NCBI RefSeq assembly: GCF_000702585.1
Contig: NZ_JNIQ01000001.1
Coordinates: forward strand, 2,485,001 to 2,549,000
Source of the DNA: Exiguobacterium aurantiacum DSM 6208
GTDB taxonomy: Bacteria; Bacillota; Bacilli; Exiguobacteriales; Exiguobacteriaceae
DNA: 64,000 nt
Direction: 5' to 3'
Positions 34,093 through 41,224 of the stretch are shown here, one piece after another (position 1 is the stretch's first letter; each line of letters begins with the position of its first letter). Made by a program: the position numbers and the translations under genes. A model generated the notes under the pieces. That model did not search any database. It saw only the letters and a program-made list of their open reading frames with translations, and was not told the DNA's origin.

Positions 34093-35223
34093 TTAAGATT
34101 TGAGTTGCAAGTTGAAGCGGTAGAGCAGGCGTTTCGCGAGCAAGTGGGCGAGGAAGCCGCCGATCAAGAAACCGATGATGTACAGCGTGACACTCGTCGG
34201 GTACGAGAATGCCGATAAAATGATGCCCCCGAGCATGGCGAAACAAATGACCATGATGACATGGACGAGCCAAAGCCAGCCCGTGAACATGAAGAAGCGG
34301 CCGTTGTTCTCCTGCGGGGCCCGGTTGAACATGAGAAGACCGAGACCGAACGTCAACCCGATGAAGAGGAGTGAGCTGAATATCCCGACCGTCGCAAAGT
34401 CACGCCACACCGAATTGTCAGTAAACAAGTTATACGTGTCGACGTTCGCGATGTTCACAAGCGGTGACAAGATTCGCATCGGAAGGCTTTCCATTGCTGC
34501 CGAGTACCAGTCGTACGAGACATATCCTGTAATCGCTTGAATCGACCCATTCACCAACGACAAAATTCCAATCGGGAACAAGAAGGCAACGATCGACCAG
34601 AGCACTTGAGAAATCGCCTCGCCTCCGAACGAGCCCATCCAAAGCGACAACGTGAAGACCGAGATGCCAATCAAGATGACCAAACCGATGACGGCGGCCA
34701 CTTTCAACGTCTGTCCCTCGATCAAGAACGCGTAGCGTGACGTGTGAATCACGACGAGCATAATTGCCCCGCCGATCAGCGACGACAGGACGATGCCACT
34801 CGTGCCAATCAACCATTTCGATATGTACAGCTGGTTGCGGCTGAATGGGAGCGACATCGAAAAGTCGGACATTTGGCTATTGCGCTCACTGCCGATCAAG
34901 ACAGATGCCATCAAGAATCCGAACACGACGTAGAGGAAGACGACCGTCTCAATCGGTAAGAGCGTCCCTAACTCACCGATCGCATAACCGACTCCCGGTA
35001 TGGTCGTGAAGAAGTCTTCCGTCTCGAGAGAGGCGACGTCACTAGGGATCACCCCGTCATCATACTGGGAAGGGTTTTGTTGAATATCGCGAATCCGTTC
35101 ATCGTAGTACTGCATCTCATTAAACACTGGCACCGTATAGGCGAGAATCCCGAGCCCGATGAGTAAAATCCATAAGAGCGACACTTGTTTCCAATCTTTT
35201 TTAAGTAGCACGTTAGACAACAT
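34093..35223 (-). CDS. ABC-2 type transporter permease
   Basis: A 376-residue membrane protein with an N-terminal helix (about 16-35), a large outer loop (about 36-95) and five or more further helices, the layout of ABC-2 permeases. The substrate is unknown. ATG 35223 (MLSNVLLKKDWKQ) overlaps the ATPase end by 11 bases, and its GGAGG lies in the last ATPase codons. It pairs with the upstream ATPase and GntR regulator, as in the ytr and related bacitracin- or antimicrobial-stress operons of Bacillus. Confidence 0.82.
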   Translation of the reverse strand: MLSNVLLKKDWKQVSLLWILLIGLGILAYTVPVFNEMQYYDERIRDIQQNPSQYDDGVIPSDVASLETEDFFTTIPGVGYAIGELGTLLPIETVVFLYVVFGFLMASVLIGSERNSQMSDFSMSLPFSRNQLYISKWLIGTSGIVLSSLIGGAIMLVVIHTSRYAFLIEGQTLKVAAVIGLVILIGISVFTLSLWMGSFGGEAISQVLWSIVAFLFPIGILSLVNGSIQAITGYVSYDWYSAAMESLPMRILSPLVNIANVDTYNLFTDNSVWRDFATVGIFSSLLFIGLTFGLGLLMFNRAPQENNGRFFMFTGWLWLVHVIMVICFAMLGGIILSAFSYPTSVTLYIIGFLIGGFLAHLLAKRLLYRFNLQLKS

Positions 35224-36094
35224 TCGCCTCACCTCCTAATTGGACGCGGAACACGTCTTCTAGCGACATCGGAATCTCTTCGACGAGCATCGGCTTGTAG
35301 CTGTCGACGAACGCCTCGAGCTCATCCGACCGCTCACGGGCCATGAACAAAACGACACGCCCGGTCACGCTTAAAATTTCGATATCTTTTCGTTCGAGCA
35401 GTGCGACCGGCACCTCATCTTGGAAGACGACTTGCCACTTCACGCTCAAGGCGCGCGCCTCTTCGAGCGTCATGACGGCTTTGACCCGTCCCTTTTCAAT
35501 CATGATGACACGGTCTGCGATTCGCTCGAGCTCGTGCAACTGGTGACTCGAGACGATGATCGAGCAATCACGCTGCTCGATTTGCGCGATCATGAGCTTC
35601 AAGACGTCCGCTTTGGCGACGACATCGAGTCCGTCGGTCGGTTCGTCGAGAAGATAGTATTTCGCCTGAACAGCGAACGCGAGCGACAGCGTCACCATCG
35701 CCTTCTGCCCTTTCGAGAGCTGACGAATCTTCTTATTGTCGATGTTGTATCGCGTGAGCGTCTCACGGAAAGTCGAGCGGTTGAAGGACGGATAGATCGA
35801 CTCGTACAAGGCAGCCGCCTCGTTCACCGTGTAATGTTTGAGCGCATCGGCCGAGTCGGGCACGAAGATGACGTCCCGTTTCAATTCCGGCGTGTTGAAT
35901 ATACTCGTCTTCCCATATAAGACGTCGCCTGTGTCCGGCCGGATGATGCCGACCATCGTCCGGAGGAGCGTCGTCTTGCCGGCCCCGTTCCGTCCGACGA
36001 GCGCGACGATTTCGCCGCGATGGACGGTAAAGTCGACCCCGTCGAGCACAGTCTGTCGATCAATTTTCTTCGTTAGTTGCTGGACTGTCAGCAT
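35213..36094 (-). CDS. ABC transporter ATP-binding protein (YtrB-like)
   Basis: A 293-residue nucleotide-binding subunit. Walker A GRNGAGKTT (about 34-42), a signature loop altered to LSKGQKAMV (near 138; the usual SGGQ is SKGQ), Walker B YYLLDEPTDGLD (about 157-168), and switch histidine in SSHQLHE (about 196). The C-terminal 80 residues form an extra domain seen in this subfamily. It overlaps the GntR gene by 35 bases. Confidence 0.9.
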   Translation of the reverse strand: MLTVQQLTKKIDRQTVLDGVDFTVHRGEIVALVGRNGAGKTTLLRTMVGIIRPDTGDVLYGKTSIFNTPELKRDVIFVPDSADALKHYTVNEAAALYESIYPSFNRSTFRETLTRYNIDNKKIRQLSKGQKAMVTLSLAFAVQAKYYLLDEPTDGLDVVAKADVLKLMIAQIEQRDCSIIVSSHQLHELERIADRVIMIEKGRVKAVMTLEEARALSVKWQVVFQDEVPVALLERKDIEILSVTGRVVLFMARERSDELEAFVDSYKPMLVEEIPMSLEDVFRVQLGGEANVV

Positions 36095-36470
36095 GGCTCT
36101 CCCCTACTTTCTTATATTCCGTCTCGAACAACGTCACCGCTTCATCGAACGAGACGTTCGCGTAGTGGCAATCGATGGCGAGTTTTTGAATGGCTTCAAT
36201 CACCGGTCCGCGCGAGGCGTCCTGGTCGACCCAATCTTCTGATACGAACGTGCCGCGGCCGCGATGCATCTCGAGCAATCCGAGACGCTCGAGCTCCTGA
36301 TACGCCTTGCTGACCGTATTCGGATTGATGACGAGGTCGGTCGCAAGTTCGCGCACCGACATGACCTTGTCCCCGGGCCGTAAAATGCCGCGGATGACGA
36401 GTGCTTTCGTCTGGTTTACGATCTGTTCGTATAAAGGTTCCGAACTTTTCATATCGATATTATATAGCAA
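36060..36470 (-). CDS. GntR-family regulator, YtrA subfamily
   Basis: A 136-residue repressor with only a short helical tail after the winged helix, the mark of the YtrA subfamily that controls neighbouring ABC transporters. The DNA-binding domain (about 10-78) has PLYEQIVNQTKALVIRGILRPGDKVMSVRELATDLVINPNTVSKAYQELERLGLLEMHRGRGTFV. I use the TTG at 36470: the purine-rich GAGGGTG lies 7 bases upstream and MLYNIDMKSSEPLYEQ is the normal N-terminus for the family; an ATG at 36452 lacks a ribosome site. It probably represses its own operon through a palindrome in the promoter. Confidence 0.88.
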   Translation of the reverse strand: MLYNIDMKSSEPLYEQIVNQTKALVIRGILRPGDKVMSVRELATDLVINPNTVSKAYQELERLGLLEMHRGRGTFVSEDWVDQDASRGPVIEAIQKLAIDCHYANVSFDEAVTLFETEYKKVGESHADSPATNEEN

Positions 36471-36505
36471 TTTCTCACACCCTCTCCCTTATCCGTTATA
36501 AGTGT

Positions 36506-36534
36506 ATTATATGTACTAGTACACGTAAATGCAA
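36506..36534 (-). promoter_or_regulatory. Sigma-A promoter of the GntR-ABC operon
   Basis: Minus strand TTGCAT (36529-36534), 17-base spacer, TATAAT (36506-36511), about 36 bases before the TTG start. Confidence 0.8.
36512..36523. promoter_or_regulatory. Probable operator palindrome for the GntR/YtrA regulator
   Basis: TGTACTAGTACA, a perfect 12-base palindrome inside the -35/-10 spacer of the operon promoter. Its position predicts repression by the linked regulator. Confidence 0.65.
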
Positions 36535-36648
36535 TAGTTCTTCGAGGGCATCTTTAGTTTACAGGGAATTGGAAATAATTTGTATACGCCTTTAGACCGA
36601 GACGGTTTCGGACTTTTCGGGTACATTGGAGGAGAGGTGACAAAGGAT

Positions 36649-37395
36649 ATGAAAAAAAGATTGTTGTTTGGTGCAGCCGCCATCTTCGTGGCAGGCTCGA
36701 TGTATGGACGTGGGGAAGCGACGGAACGCTATGAGACGTACATATATGACACATATGGGGAGAACGTCGAGGTGGACGTGTCGCGTGATTGGAAGATGGC
36801 GAACTTTAAAGCGACGTTCGAACTCGAGCGTCCCCCGCTCCAAGGCACGTATCACGCCCGGACGTACGGTGACGGAACGATCCATGACGACGTAATGCCG
36901 ACCTACTGGGCGAACGAAGCGGAGTCGACGATTCATGCCCGGCTCGTCGACGCGAATACCTTGACGGAAGCAGAGACGGTACGCGCGACCGTGTCCGATA
37001 GGGCCGGACGAGGACAAACGATCGAGACGATGCCGGCGACGTCCATCTTCGAACTGAATCCTGAACAATTTTTAGGCGTCGCGATCATGTTGCACGAGGC
37101 GTGGGACAACACGGACGAGCAAAAGCAGCGCGTCCTCGACATCATCCGTCTGCTCGAGGACGATGTGAGATCAATCCACTTCTCGTTCGACGGGACGCCG
37201 GACGAGGATGACGACTTCACGGAACGTTATTTGAACGTGACGCAGAACGGGCGTGATGGCGAGCCATCATTCGCCTCACTCCAGACGATCGATGACTTGA
37301 ACGACCACGACCGGCTTTACGGGTTCGACGAGACAACGTTCATCACGGAATACCGTTTTGACGGGACGAAGATCGACCGGGACACGGTCGATTGA
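36649..37395 (+). CDS. Hypothetical secreted protein
   Basis: A 248-residue protein I do not recognise. It starts MKKRLLFGAAAIFVAGSMYG, a signal peptide or single anchor, and the rest is soluble, acidic and beta-rich in look (ENVEVDVSRDWKMANFKATFEL, GTYHARTYGDGTIHDD). A conserved-looking C-terminal part (HFSFDGTPDEDDDFTERYLNV) has no catalytic motif that I know. ATG 36649 follows GGAGAGGTGACAAAGGAT; a longer in-frame start at 36580 would place 23 non-signal residues before the signal. It is divergent from the GntR operon and upstream of the MarR gene. Confidence 0.65.
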   Translation: MKKRLLFGAAAIFVAGSMYGRGEATERYETYIYDTYGENVEVDVSRDWKMANFKATFELERPPLQGTYHARTYGDGTIHDDVMPTYWANEAESTIHARLVDANTLTEAETVRATVSDRAGRGQTIETMPATSIFELNPEQFLGVAIMLHEAWDNTDEQKQRVLDIIRLLEDDVRSIHFSFDGTPDEDDDFTERYLNVTQNGRDGEPSFASLQTIDDLNDHDRLYGFDETTFITEYRFDGTKIDRDTVD

Positions 37396-37414
37396 ACAGG
37401 TCGAGTCGCCTCAC

Positions 37415-37443
37415 TTTACATGGGGCGATTCACTTGCTATCAT
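37415..37443 (+). promoter_or_regulatory. Sigma-A promoter for the MarR-nitroreductase operon
   Basis: TTTACA (37415-37420), 17-base spacer, TATCAT (37438-37443). The start of transcription would fall in the adjoining operator dyads. Confidence 0.7.
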
Positions 37444-37470
37444 TTGACGAGTCAATGATTGATTAGTCAA
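37444..37470. promoter_or_regulatory. Two tandem operator dyads of the MarR operon
   Basis: TTGACGAGTCAA (37444-37455, perfect TTGAC/GTCAA arms) and TTGATTAGTCAA (37459-37470) with 3 bases between. They begin right after the -10 and end 20 bases before the MarR start, so autoregulation is likely. Confidence 0.7.
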
Positions 37471-37489
37471 ACGAGAAAGGTGGAACGCT

Positions 37490-37897
37490 ATGGAGCTACG
37501 TGATGTGAGCCGTTTGCTTTACCAAATCAAACTCGCCGACCAACGTGTCGCGACGGCGTTCGAGAACGAGACCGGCTTCAGCCTGACCCGTTACGAGATG
37601 CTCATGGTCGTCAATGAGAAAGGCGTCTGCTCGCAAAGTGAGATTAAAGACGCGATGAACATCGACCACGCCGCCGTCACCCGGCACTTGAAGATCCTTG
37701 AAGACAAGGGTTACGTCTTACGTGAGCGGAACGCCGCGAACCATCGTGAAGTGTTCGTCCGCCTGACCGACGACGCCGCGCGTGACTTACGGTCGTGCGA
37801 ACAAAAGCACGACGCGTCCAACCATTTGATGAGCGTCTTGTCGGAAGATGAGATGGCGCAACTGTCCGCTTTACTTGAAAAATTAAACCAAGTCTAA
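37490..37897 (+). CDS. MarR-family transcriptional regulator
   Basis: A 135-residue winged-helix repressor. The DNA-binding part (about 29-95) contains SLTRYEMLMVVNEKGVCSQSEIKDAMNIDHAAVTRHLKILEDKGYVLRERNAANHREVFVRLTD, with the typical wing. It has a single cysteine at about 46 and another near 103, so thiol sensing is possible but not shown. The next two genes (nitroreductase and ABM monooxygenase) are in the same operon. The layout resembles ydgJ-ydgI and the quinone-responsive mhqR systems of Bacillus subtilis. Confidence 0.9.
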   Translation: MELRDVSRLLYQIKLADQRVATAFENETGFSLTRYEMLMVVNEKGVCSQSEIKDAMNIDHAAVTRHLKILEDKGYVLRERNAANHREVFVRLTDDAARDLRSCEQKHDASNHLMSVLSEDEMAQLSALLEKLNQV

Positions 37898-37921
37898 ACA
37901 GAGAGAAAGAGGAGATCCCCT

Positions 37922-38560
37922 ATGGCAACTACATTTAAAAACGATACATTTCAAGACGTCGTCCTCGGTCGTAAATCGATCCGTGTGTACGATGAGAACG
38001 TGAAGATCTCACAAGAAGAGATGCTCGAGATGATCCAGGAAGCGACGATGGCCCCGTCATCGGTCAACATGCAACCGTGGCGCTTCGTCGTCGTCGAGAG
38101 CCCAGAGGCGAAAGAGACACTCAAACCGCTCATCAAGTTCAACGTGCGTCAAAACGACACGTCGGCCGCGATGGTGCTCATCTTCGGTGACATGGAATGC
38201 TATGAGCTCGGCGAACAGATTTACGACCAAGCCGTCGCGGAAGGTAAAATGCCGCAAGACGTACGCGACCAACAGCTCGCTGCTATCCTCCCGTACTACA
38301 AGAACTTGTCGAAGCAAGAGATGAACGACATCGTCAAGATCGACTCGAGCCTCGCCGCGATGCAGTTCATGCTTGTCGCCCGTGCGCACGGTTACGACAC
38401 GAACCCGATCGGCGGTTTCGAGAAAGACCAACTCGCCGAGACGTTCGGTTTAGACAAAGACCGTTACGTGCCGGTCATGATCCTCTCAGTCGGGAAAGCG
38501 GCAGAAGAAGGTTACCAATCGGTCCGCCTCGATGCTGAAACAATCACAAACTTCAAATAA
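37922..38560 (+). CDS. Nitroreductase-family flavoprotein
   Basis: A 212-residue FMN-dependent NAD(P)H oxidoreductase of the nitroreductase fold, which reduces quinones or nitro compounds. Features: RKSIRVYDENV (about 17-27) for FMN phosphate binding, MAPSSVNMQPWRFVVVES (about 43-60), and the C-terminal GGFEKDQLAETFGLDKDRYVPVMILSVGK (about 160-188). It is 24 bases downstream of the marR-type gene and is followed by an ABM monooxygenase, suggesting quinone or electrophile detoxification. It is similar to YdgI/YodC in type, but I cannot set the substrate. Confidence 0.9.
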   Translation: MATTFKNDTFQDVVLGRKSIRVYDENVKISQEEMLEMIQEATMAPSSVNMQPWRFVVVESPEAKETLKPLIKFNVRQNDTSAAMVLIFGDMECYELGEQIYDQAVAEGKMPQDVRDQQLAAILPYYKNLSKQEMNDIVKIDSSLAAMQFMLVARAHGYDTNPIGGFEKDQLAETFGLDKDRYVPVMILSVGKAAEEGYQSVRLDAETITNFK

Positions 38561-38575
38561 TCGGAGGAACCCCAC

Positions 38576-38860
38576 ATGATCCTAATCAATGCCATCTTCG
38601 ACGTGAAAGAAGACGCGTTCGACAACTTCTTGACAGATATCAACAAGCTCATCGACTCGTCGAAACAAGAAGCCGGTTGCTTGAGCTATGAACTGTTCCA
38701 ATCGACGACGTCTGAGAACCGGTTCGTCATGATCGAGAACTGGGCCGACCAAGCGGCCGTCGAGCAACACAACCAAAACCCGGACCTCATCGCGTTCGCC
38801 CAAAACGTAGGCAACTACGTGACGGCGAAACCGGTGCTCCATGTGACGGAAGTAAACTAA
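38576..38860 (+). CDS. ABM-domain monooxygenase (YgiN-like)
   Basis: A 94-residue dimeric alpha-beta barrel of the antibiotic-biosynthesis-monooxygenase type, members of which oxidise quinols without cofactors. It shows SSKQEAGCLSYELFQSTTSENRFVMIENWADQAAVEQHNQNPDLIAF, the usual core with the tryptophan and histidine. It starts 15 bases after the nitroreductase stop, with GGAGG as ribosome site. Last gene of the MarR operon. Confidence 0.88.
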   Translation: MILINAIFDVKEDAFDNFLTDINKLIDSSKQEAGCLSYELFQSTTSENRFVMIENWADQAAVEQHNQNPDLIAFAQNVGNYVTAKPVLHVTEVN

Positions 38861-38861
38861 C

Positions 38862-38898
38862 AAATGCCTAGAGCGGTCAACGCTCTAGGCATTTTTTT
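38862..38898 (+). terminator. Intrinsic terminator of the MarR-nitroreductase-ABM operon
   Basis: TGCCTAGAGCG, loop gtcaa, CGCTCTAGGCA, then seven T. It also touches the stop of the convergent lipoprotein gene. Confidence 0.9.
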
Positions 38899-39352
38899 AA
38901 TGGTGTGGTTCCGTCACGGCTTCGACCGGTGCGGCGCCTTCGTACAGGGCTGCCCACTCGGCTTCCGTCAATTCCCCGACGATGAACTGTTTCGCTGGGA
39001 AGATGGTCGATCCGTTTGCTTGCGCGTGGACCCGGGCGAGATACAGCCCGTCTTCTTTTAGCGACGTCGTCAATGCGTACGTCCCTGCCCCGACCCGTTT
39101 CGCTTCTTGCATCCCGTATGACAGCGTCCCGTCCGCCTTTTGCAGTTCAAGATGGACGAAGTCCGGTTCGTCTTCACTGAGCGCGATCTCGAACGTGACC
39201 GGTACTCCGGGAATGACCTCGTCCGGGAACTCAAGCGTCGCCTCGAGCGGGGCCTCTTCTTTATACAAAGTCGTCGCCTCCGGATTGACCGCGCAACCAG
39301 CTAACGCCGTTACGGCGACGAGGCATAAGATGATGGATAGATTCCATTTCAT
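38897..39352 (-). CDS. FixH/YtkA-like domain lipoprotein
   Basis: A 151-residue lipoprotein: MKWNLSIILCLVAVTALAGCAV, lipobox LAGC with Cys20. The mature part is a small immunoglobulin-like beta domain of the YtkA/FixH type (PVTFEIALSEDEPDFVHLELQKADG, GTYALTTSLKEDGLYLARVHAQANG), often coupled with copper or haem-copper oxidase assembly or iron uptake. A histidine pair ends the protein (TEPHH), which could bind metal. ATG 39352 overlaps the context of the PepSY stop, with GGGGTG as ribosome site inside that gene. Confidence 0.8.
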   Translation of the reverse strand: MKWNLSIILCLVAVTALAGCAVNPEATTLYKEEAPLEATLEFPDEVIPGVPVTFEIALSEDEPDFVHLELQKADGTLSYGMQEAKRVGAGTYALTTSLKEDGLYLARVHAQANGSTIFPAKQFIVGELTEAEWAALYEGAAPVEAVTEPHH

Positions 39353-39357
39353 TCGTT

Positions 39358-40695
39358 TCACCCCGCATTCAAATAACGCTGTAGTGTCGTTGAGCGTCGG
39401 ATGACGACCCAATCGAGTAACGCGACGATGAGAAGCGACAACCCGACGAGCGGGAAAACGATTCCAAAGCCGACAAGCAAGACGAGGAACACGTTCCGCC
39501 GTACTTTCGATGGCGCGGATGGCGCCCCGCTCTTCGCGTTCGGCTTCCGTGAATACCATAAGTAGGCACCGCTCACGACGACGAACACGACACCGAGACA
39601 GATGACGAGGCCAAGCAACTGGTTGAACTGTTTCCCTGTATGAAGCGTGATCCCGAGTGCGACCGCCTTGCCGACGATGCCGTAATGGTCGTAGCGATAA
39701 TCAGCGAGCACCGCCCCCGAATACTGATCGAGGTGAATCGTCGCCTCGTCTTGGGCCCGGTCCGGGTAAGCCGACAACGTATAGACGCCGTCTGCCGTGC
39801 CCGGAAGGCTAATCGTATAGCTCGGGTCCATCCCGACCGTGATCGCGATTTGATTGACTTGATCGAGCGAGAGCGGAACGTATCCGGCAACAACGGAGTT
39901 CGGCACCGGGAGCGTCTCCGCCGCCCACGGGACGTCCGCGACGTCTTCTGTCTTCACGGATGAGGTCGGTGCTTCTCCGCCCCAAATCAACGGCGGATAG
40001 CCGACACCGGCGTTCGTCGCGATCGATTGGAAGTTCGCGCCCAAAAACCCGGACCACGGGAGACCAGTCAAGACGAGGAACAAGAGCCCAGCTGTCACCC
40101 AAAACCCAGGGACGACATGCAAGTCACGCCGCAACACCCGTTTCCCTTTCCGGAGGCGCGGATAAATCGTCCCCGACGCCTGTAGCCCGTTGCGCGGCCA
40201 GAATAGATAGAGTCCCGTCGCCATCAAGACGATCGTCCAACAGGCGACGAGCTCGACGATCCGGTCACCGAGCGTTCCCATCATCAGTTCGCCATGGAGG
40301 ACCTCCACTTGGTTCATGAAGCGGTCGGCGTTTAATTGTGACCCGATGACGTTCCCGCTGTAAGGATCGACGAACACCGTCGTCGCCCCTTCTTCGGTCA
40401 TAACACGAAATTCACTCGAGCGGTCCGGCGACTCACCCGGTCGATACCGCGTGATTGGTGTATCCGGATACTCGGCTTGAACCCGATTGAGTAGCTCCGT
40501 CGCGCTCAGCCGTTCCCCGCTCGGCTCGACTTGATAGTAGTCGGCATAGATGACTTGCTCGATTTGTGGCTTGAATAAATAAACGGCCCCCGTGACCGCT
40601 AGCACCAATAAGAACGGTGCGATGATCAATCCGGCGTAAAGATGCCAGCGCCAGACGGCACGGTACCAATCACGCCCCGATGAAGATGATGTCAT
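39358..40695 (-). CDS. PepSY-associated TM helix protein (possible reductase/siderophore-type)
   Basis: A 445-residue membrane protein of the PepSY_TM class, with four membrane segments: about 18-40, 145-168, 190-215 and two close to the C-terminus. N-terminal WRWHLYAGLIIAPFLLVLAVTGAVYLFKPQIE is characteristic, as are EVLHGELMMGTLGDRIVELVACW and the histidines HAGL-type and HTGKQFNQLLGL. Such proteins are linked to iron or copper reduction at the membrane; activity here is unknown. Start ATG 40695 follows GGGGGA. It forms a two-gene operon with the YtkA-like lipoprotein. No Fur-like site is clear upstream. Confidence 0.85.
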   Translation of the reverse strand: MTSSSSGRDWYRAVWRWHLYAGLIIAPFLLVLAVTGAVYLFKPQIEQVIYADYYQVEPSGERLSATELLNRVQAEYPDTPITRYRPGESPDRSSEFRVMTEEGATTVFVDPYSGNVIGSQLNADRFMNQVEVLHGELMMGTLGDRIVELVACWTIVLMATGLYLFWPRNGLQASGTIYPRLRKGKRVLRRDLHVVPGFWVTAGLLFLVLTGLPWSGFLGANFQSIATNAGVGYPPLIWGGEAPTSSVKTEDVADVPWAAETLPVPNSVVAGYVPLSLDQVNQIAITVGMDPSYTISLPGTADGVYTLSAYPDRAQDEATIHLDQYSGAVLADYRYDHYGIVGKAVALGITLHTGKQFNQLLGLVICLGVVFVVVSGAYLWYSRKPNAKSGAPSAPSKVRRNVFLVLLVGFGIVFPLVGLSLLIVALLDWVVIRRSTTLQRYLNAG

Positions 40696-40907
40696 GATGA
40701 TTCCCCCGGTTATGTTATGTGTCCAATATGTGAACAGGTTAATTGTGCGCACTCACACTTTTTGTGACCGCTTACTTTGTGGCTGTTGTTTGTCTATCTG
40801 ACGAAATAAACGTGAAGTTAGATTCATCGCAATTACACAACTGTGCTTGATAACTTGTAGAATAAAATGAACTTATCTTGTAGACTGATCGAAGTGAGGT
40901 GATTTAG

Positions 40908-41180
40908 ATGAAATATACATGCCCTTGTTGCGGGTACAAGACGCTTGACGAAGAACCACCTGGCACGTATGACATTTGCGGCATCTGTTTTTGGGAAGAT
41001 GACGTGGTCCAGTTCAGTGACCCGGACTACGAAGGTGGTGCCAACGAAGTGTCACTCCAACAAGCACAACAGAACTATATTCATGTTGGCGCATGCGATC
41101 GAGGCTCGCTCAAATTCGTTCGGACTCCGGACGAGGACGACGTCAAAGATCCAAAATGGCGACCACTTCCTAAAAAATGA
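40908..41180 (+). CDS. CPCC-type cysteine-rich protein
   Basis: A 90-residue small protein that begins MKYTCPCCGYKTLDEEPPGTYDICGICFWEDD. The cysteines (5, 7, 8, 24, 27) fit the Cys-rich CPCC family, probably a zinc ribbon. The rest (GGANEVSLQQAQQNYIHVGACD) is also family-like. Members often occur near polymorphic toxins as immunity proteins, but none is seen here. Start follows GAGGTGATTT. Role unknown. Confidence 0.82.
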   Translation: MKYTCPCCGYKTLDEEPPGTYDICGICFWEDDVVQFSDPDYEGGANEVSLQQAQQNYIHVGACDRGSLKFVRTPDEDDVKDPKWRPLPKK

Positions 41181-41186
41181 GCATAA

Positions 41187-41224
41187 AAAAATCCGCTTCT
41201 ACGCATAGGTAGAAGCGGCTATTT
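41187..41224. terminator. Bidirectional terminator between CPCC gene and membrane protein gene
   Basis: CCGCTTCTAC (41193-41202) pairs with GTAGAAGCGG (41209-41218), with A and T tracts on both sides, between convergent genes. Confidence 0.88.

Noticed and set aside
36580-36648. Longer N-terminus of the hypothetical secreted protein
   Set aside because: It would place a polar stretch before the signal peptide, and the ribosome-like site lies just before the inner ATG.
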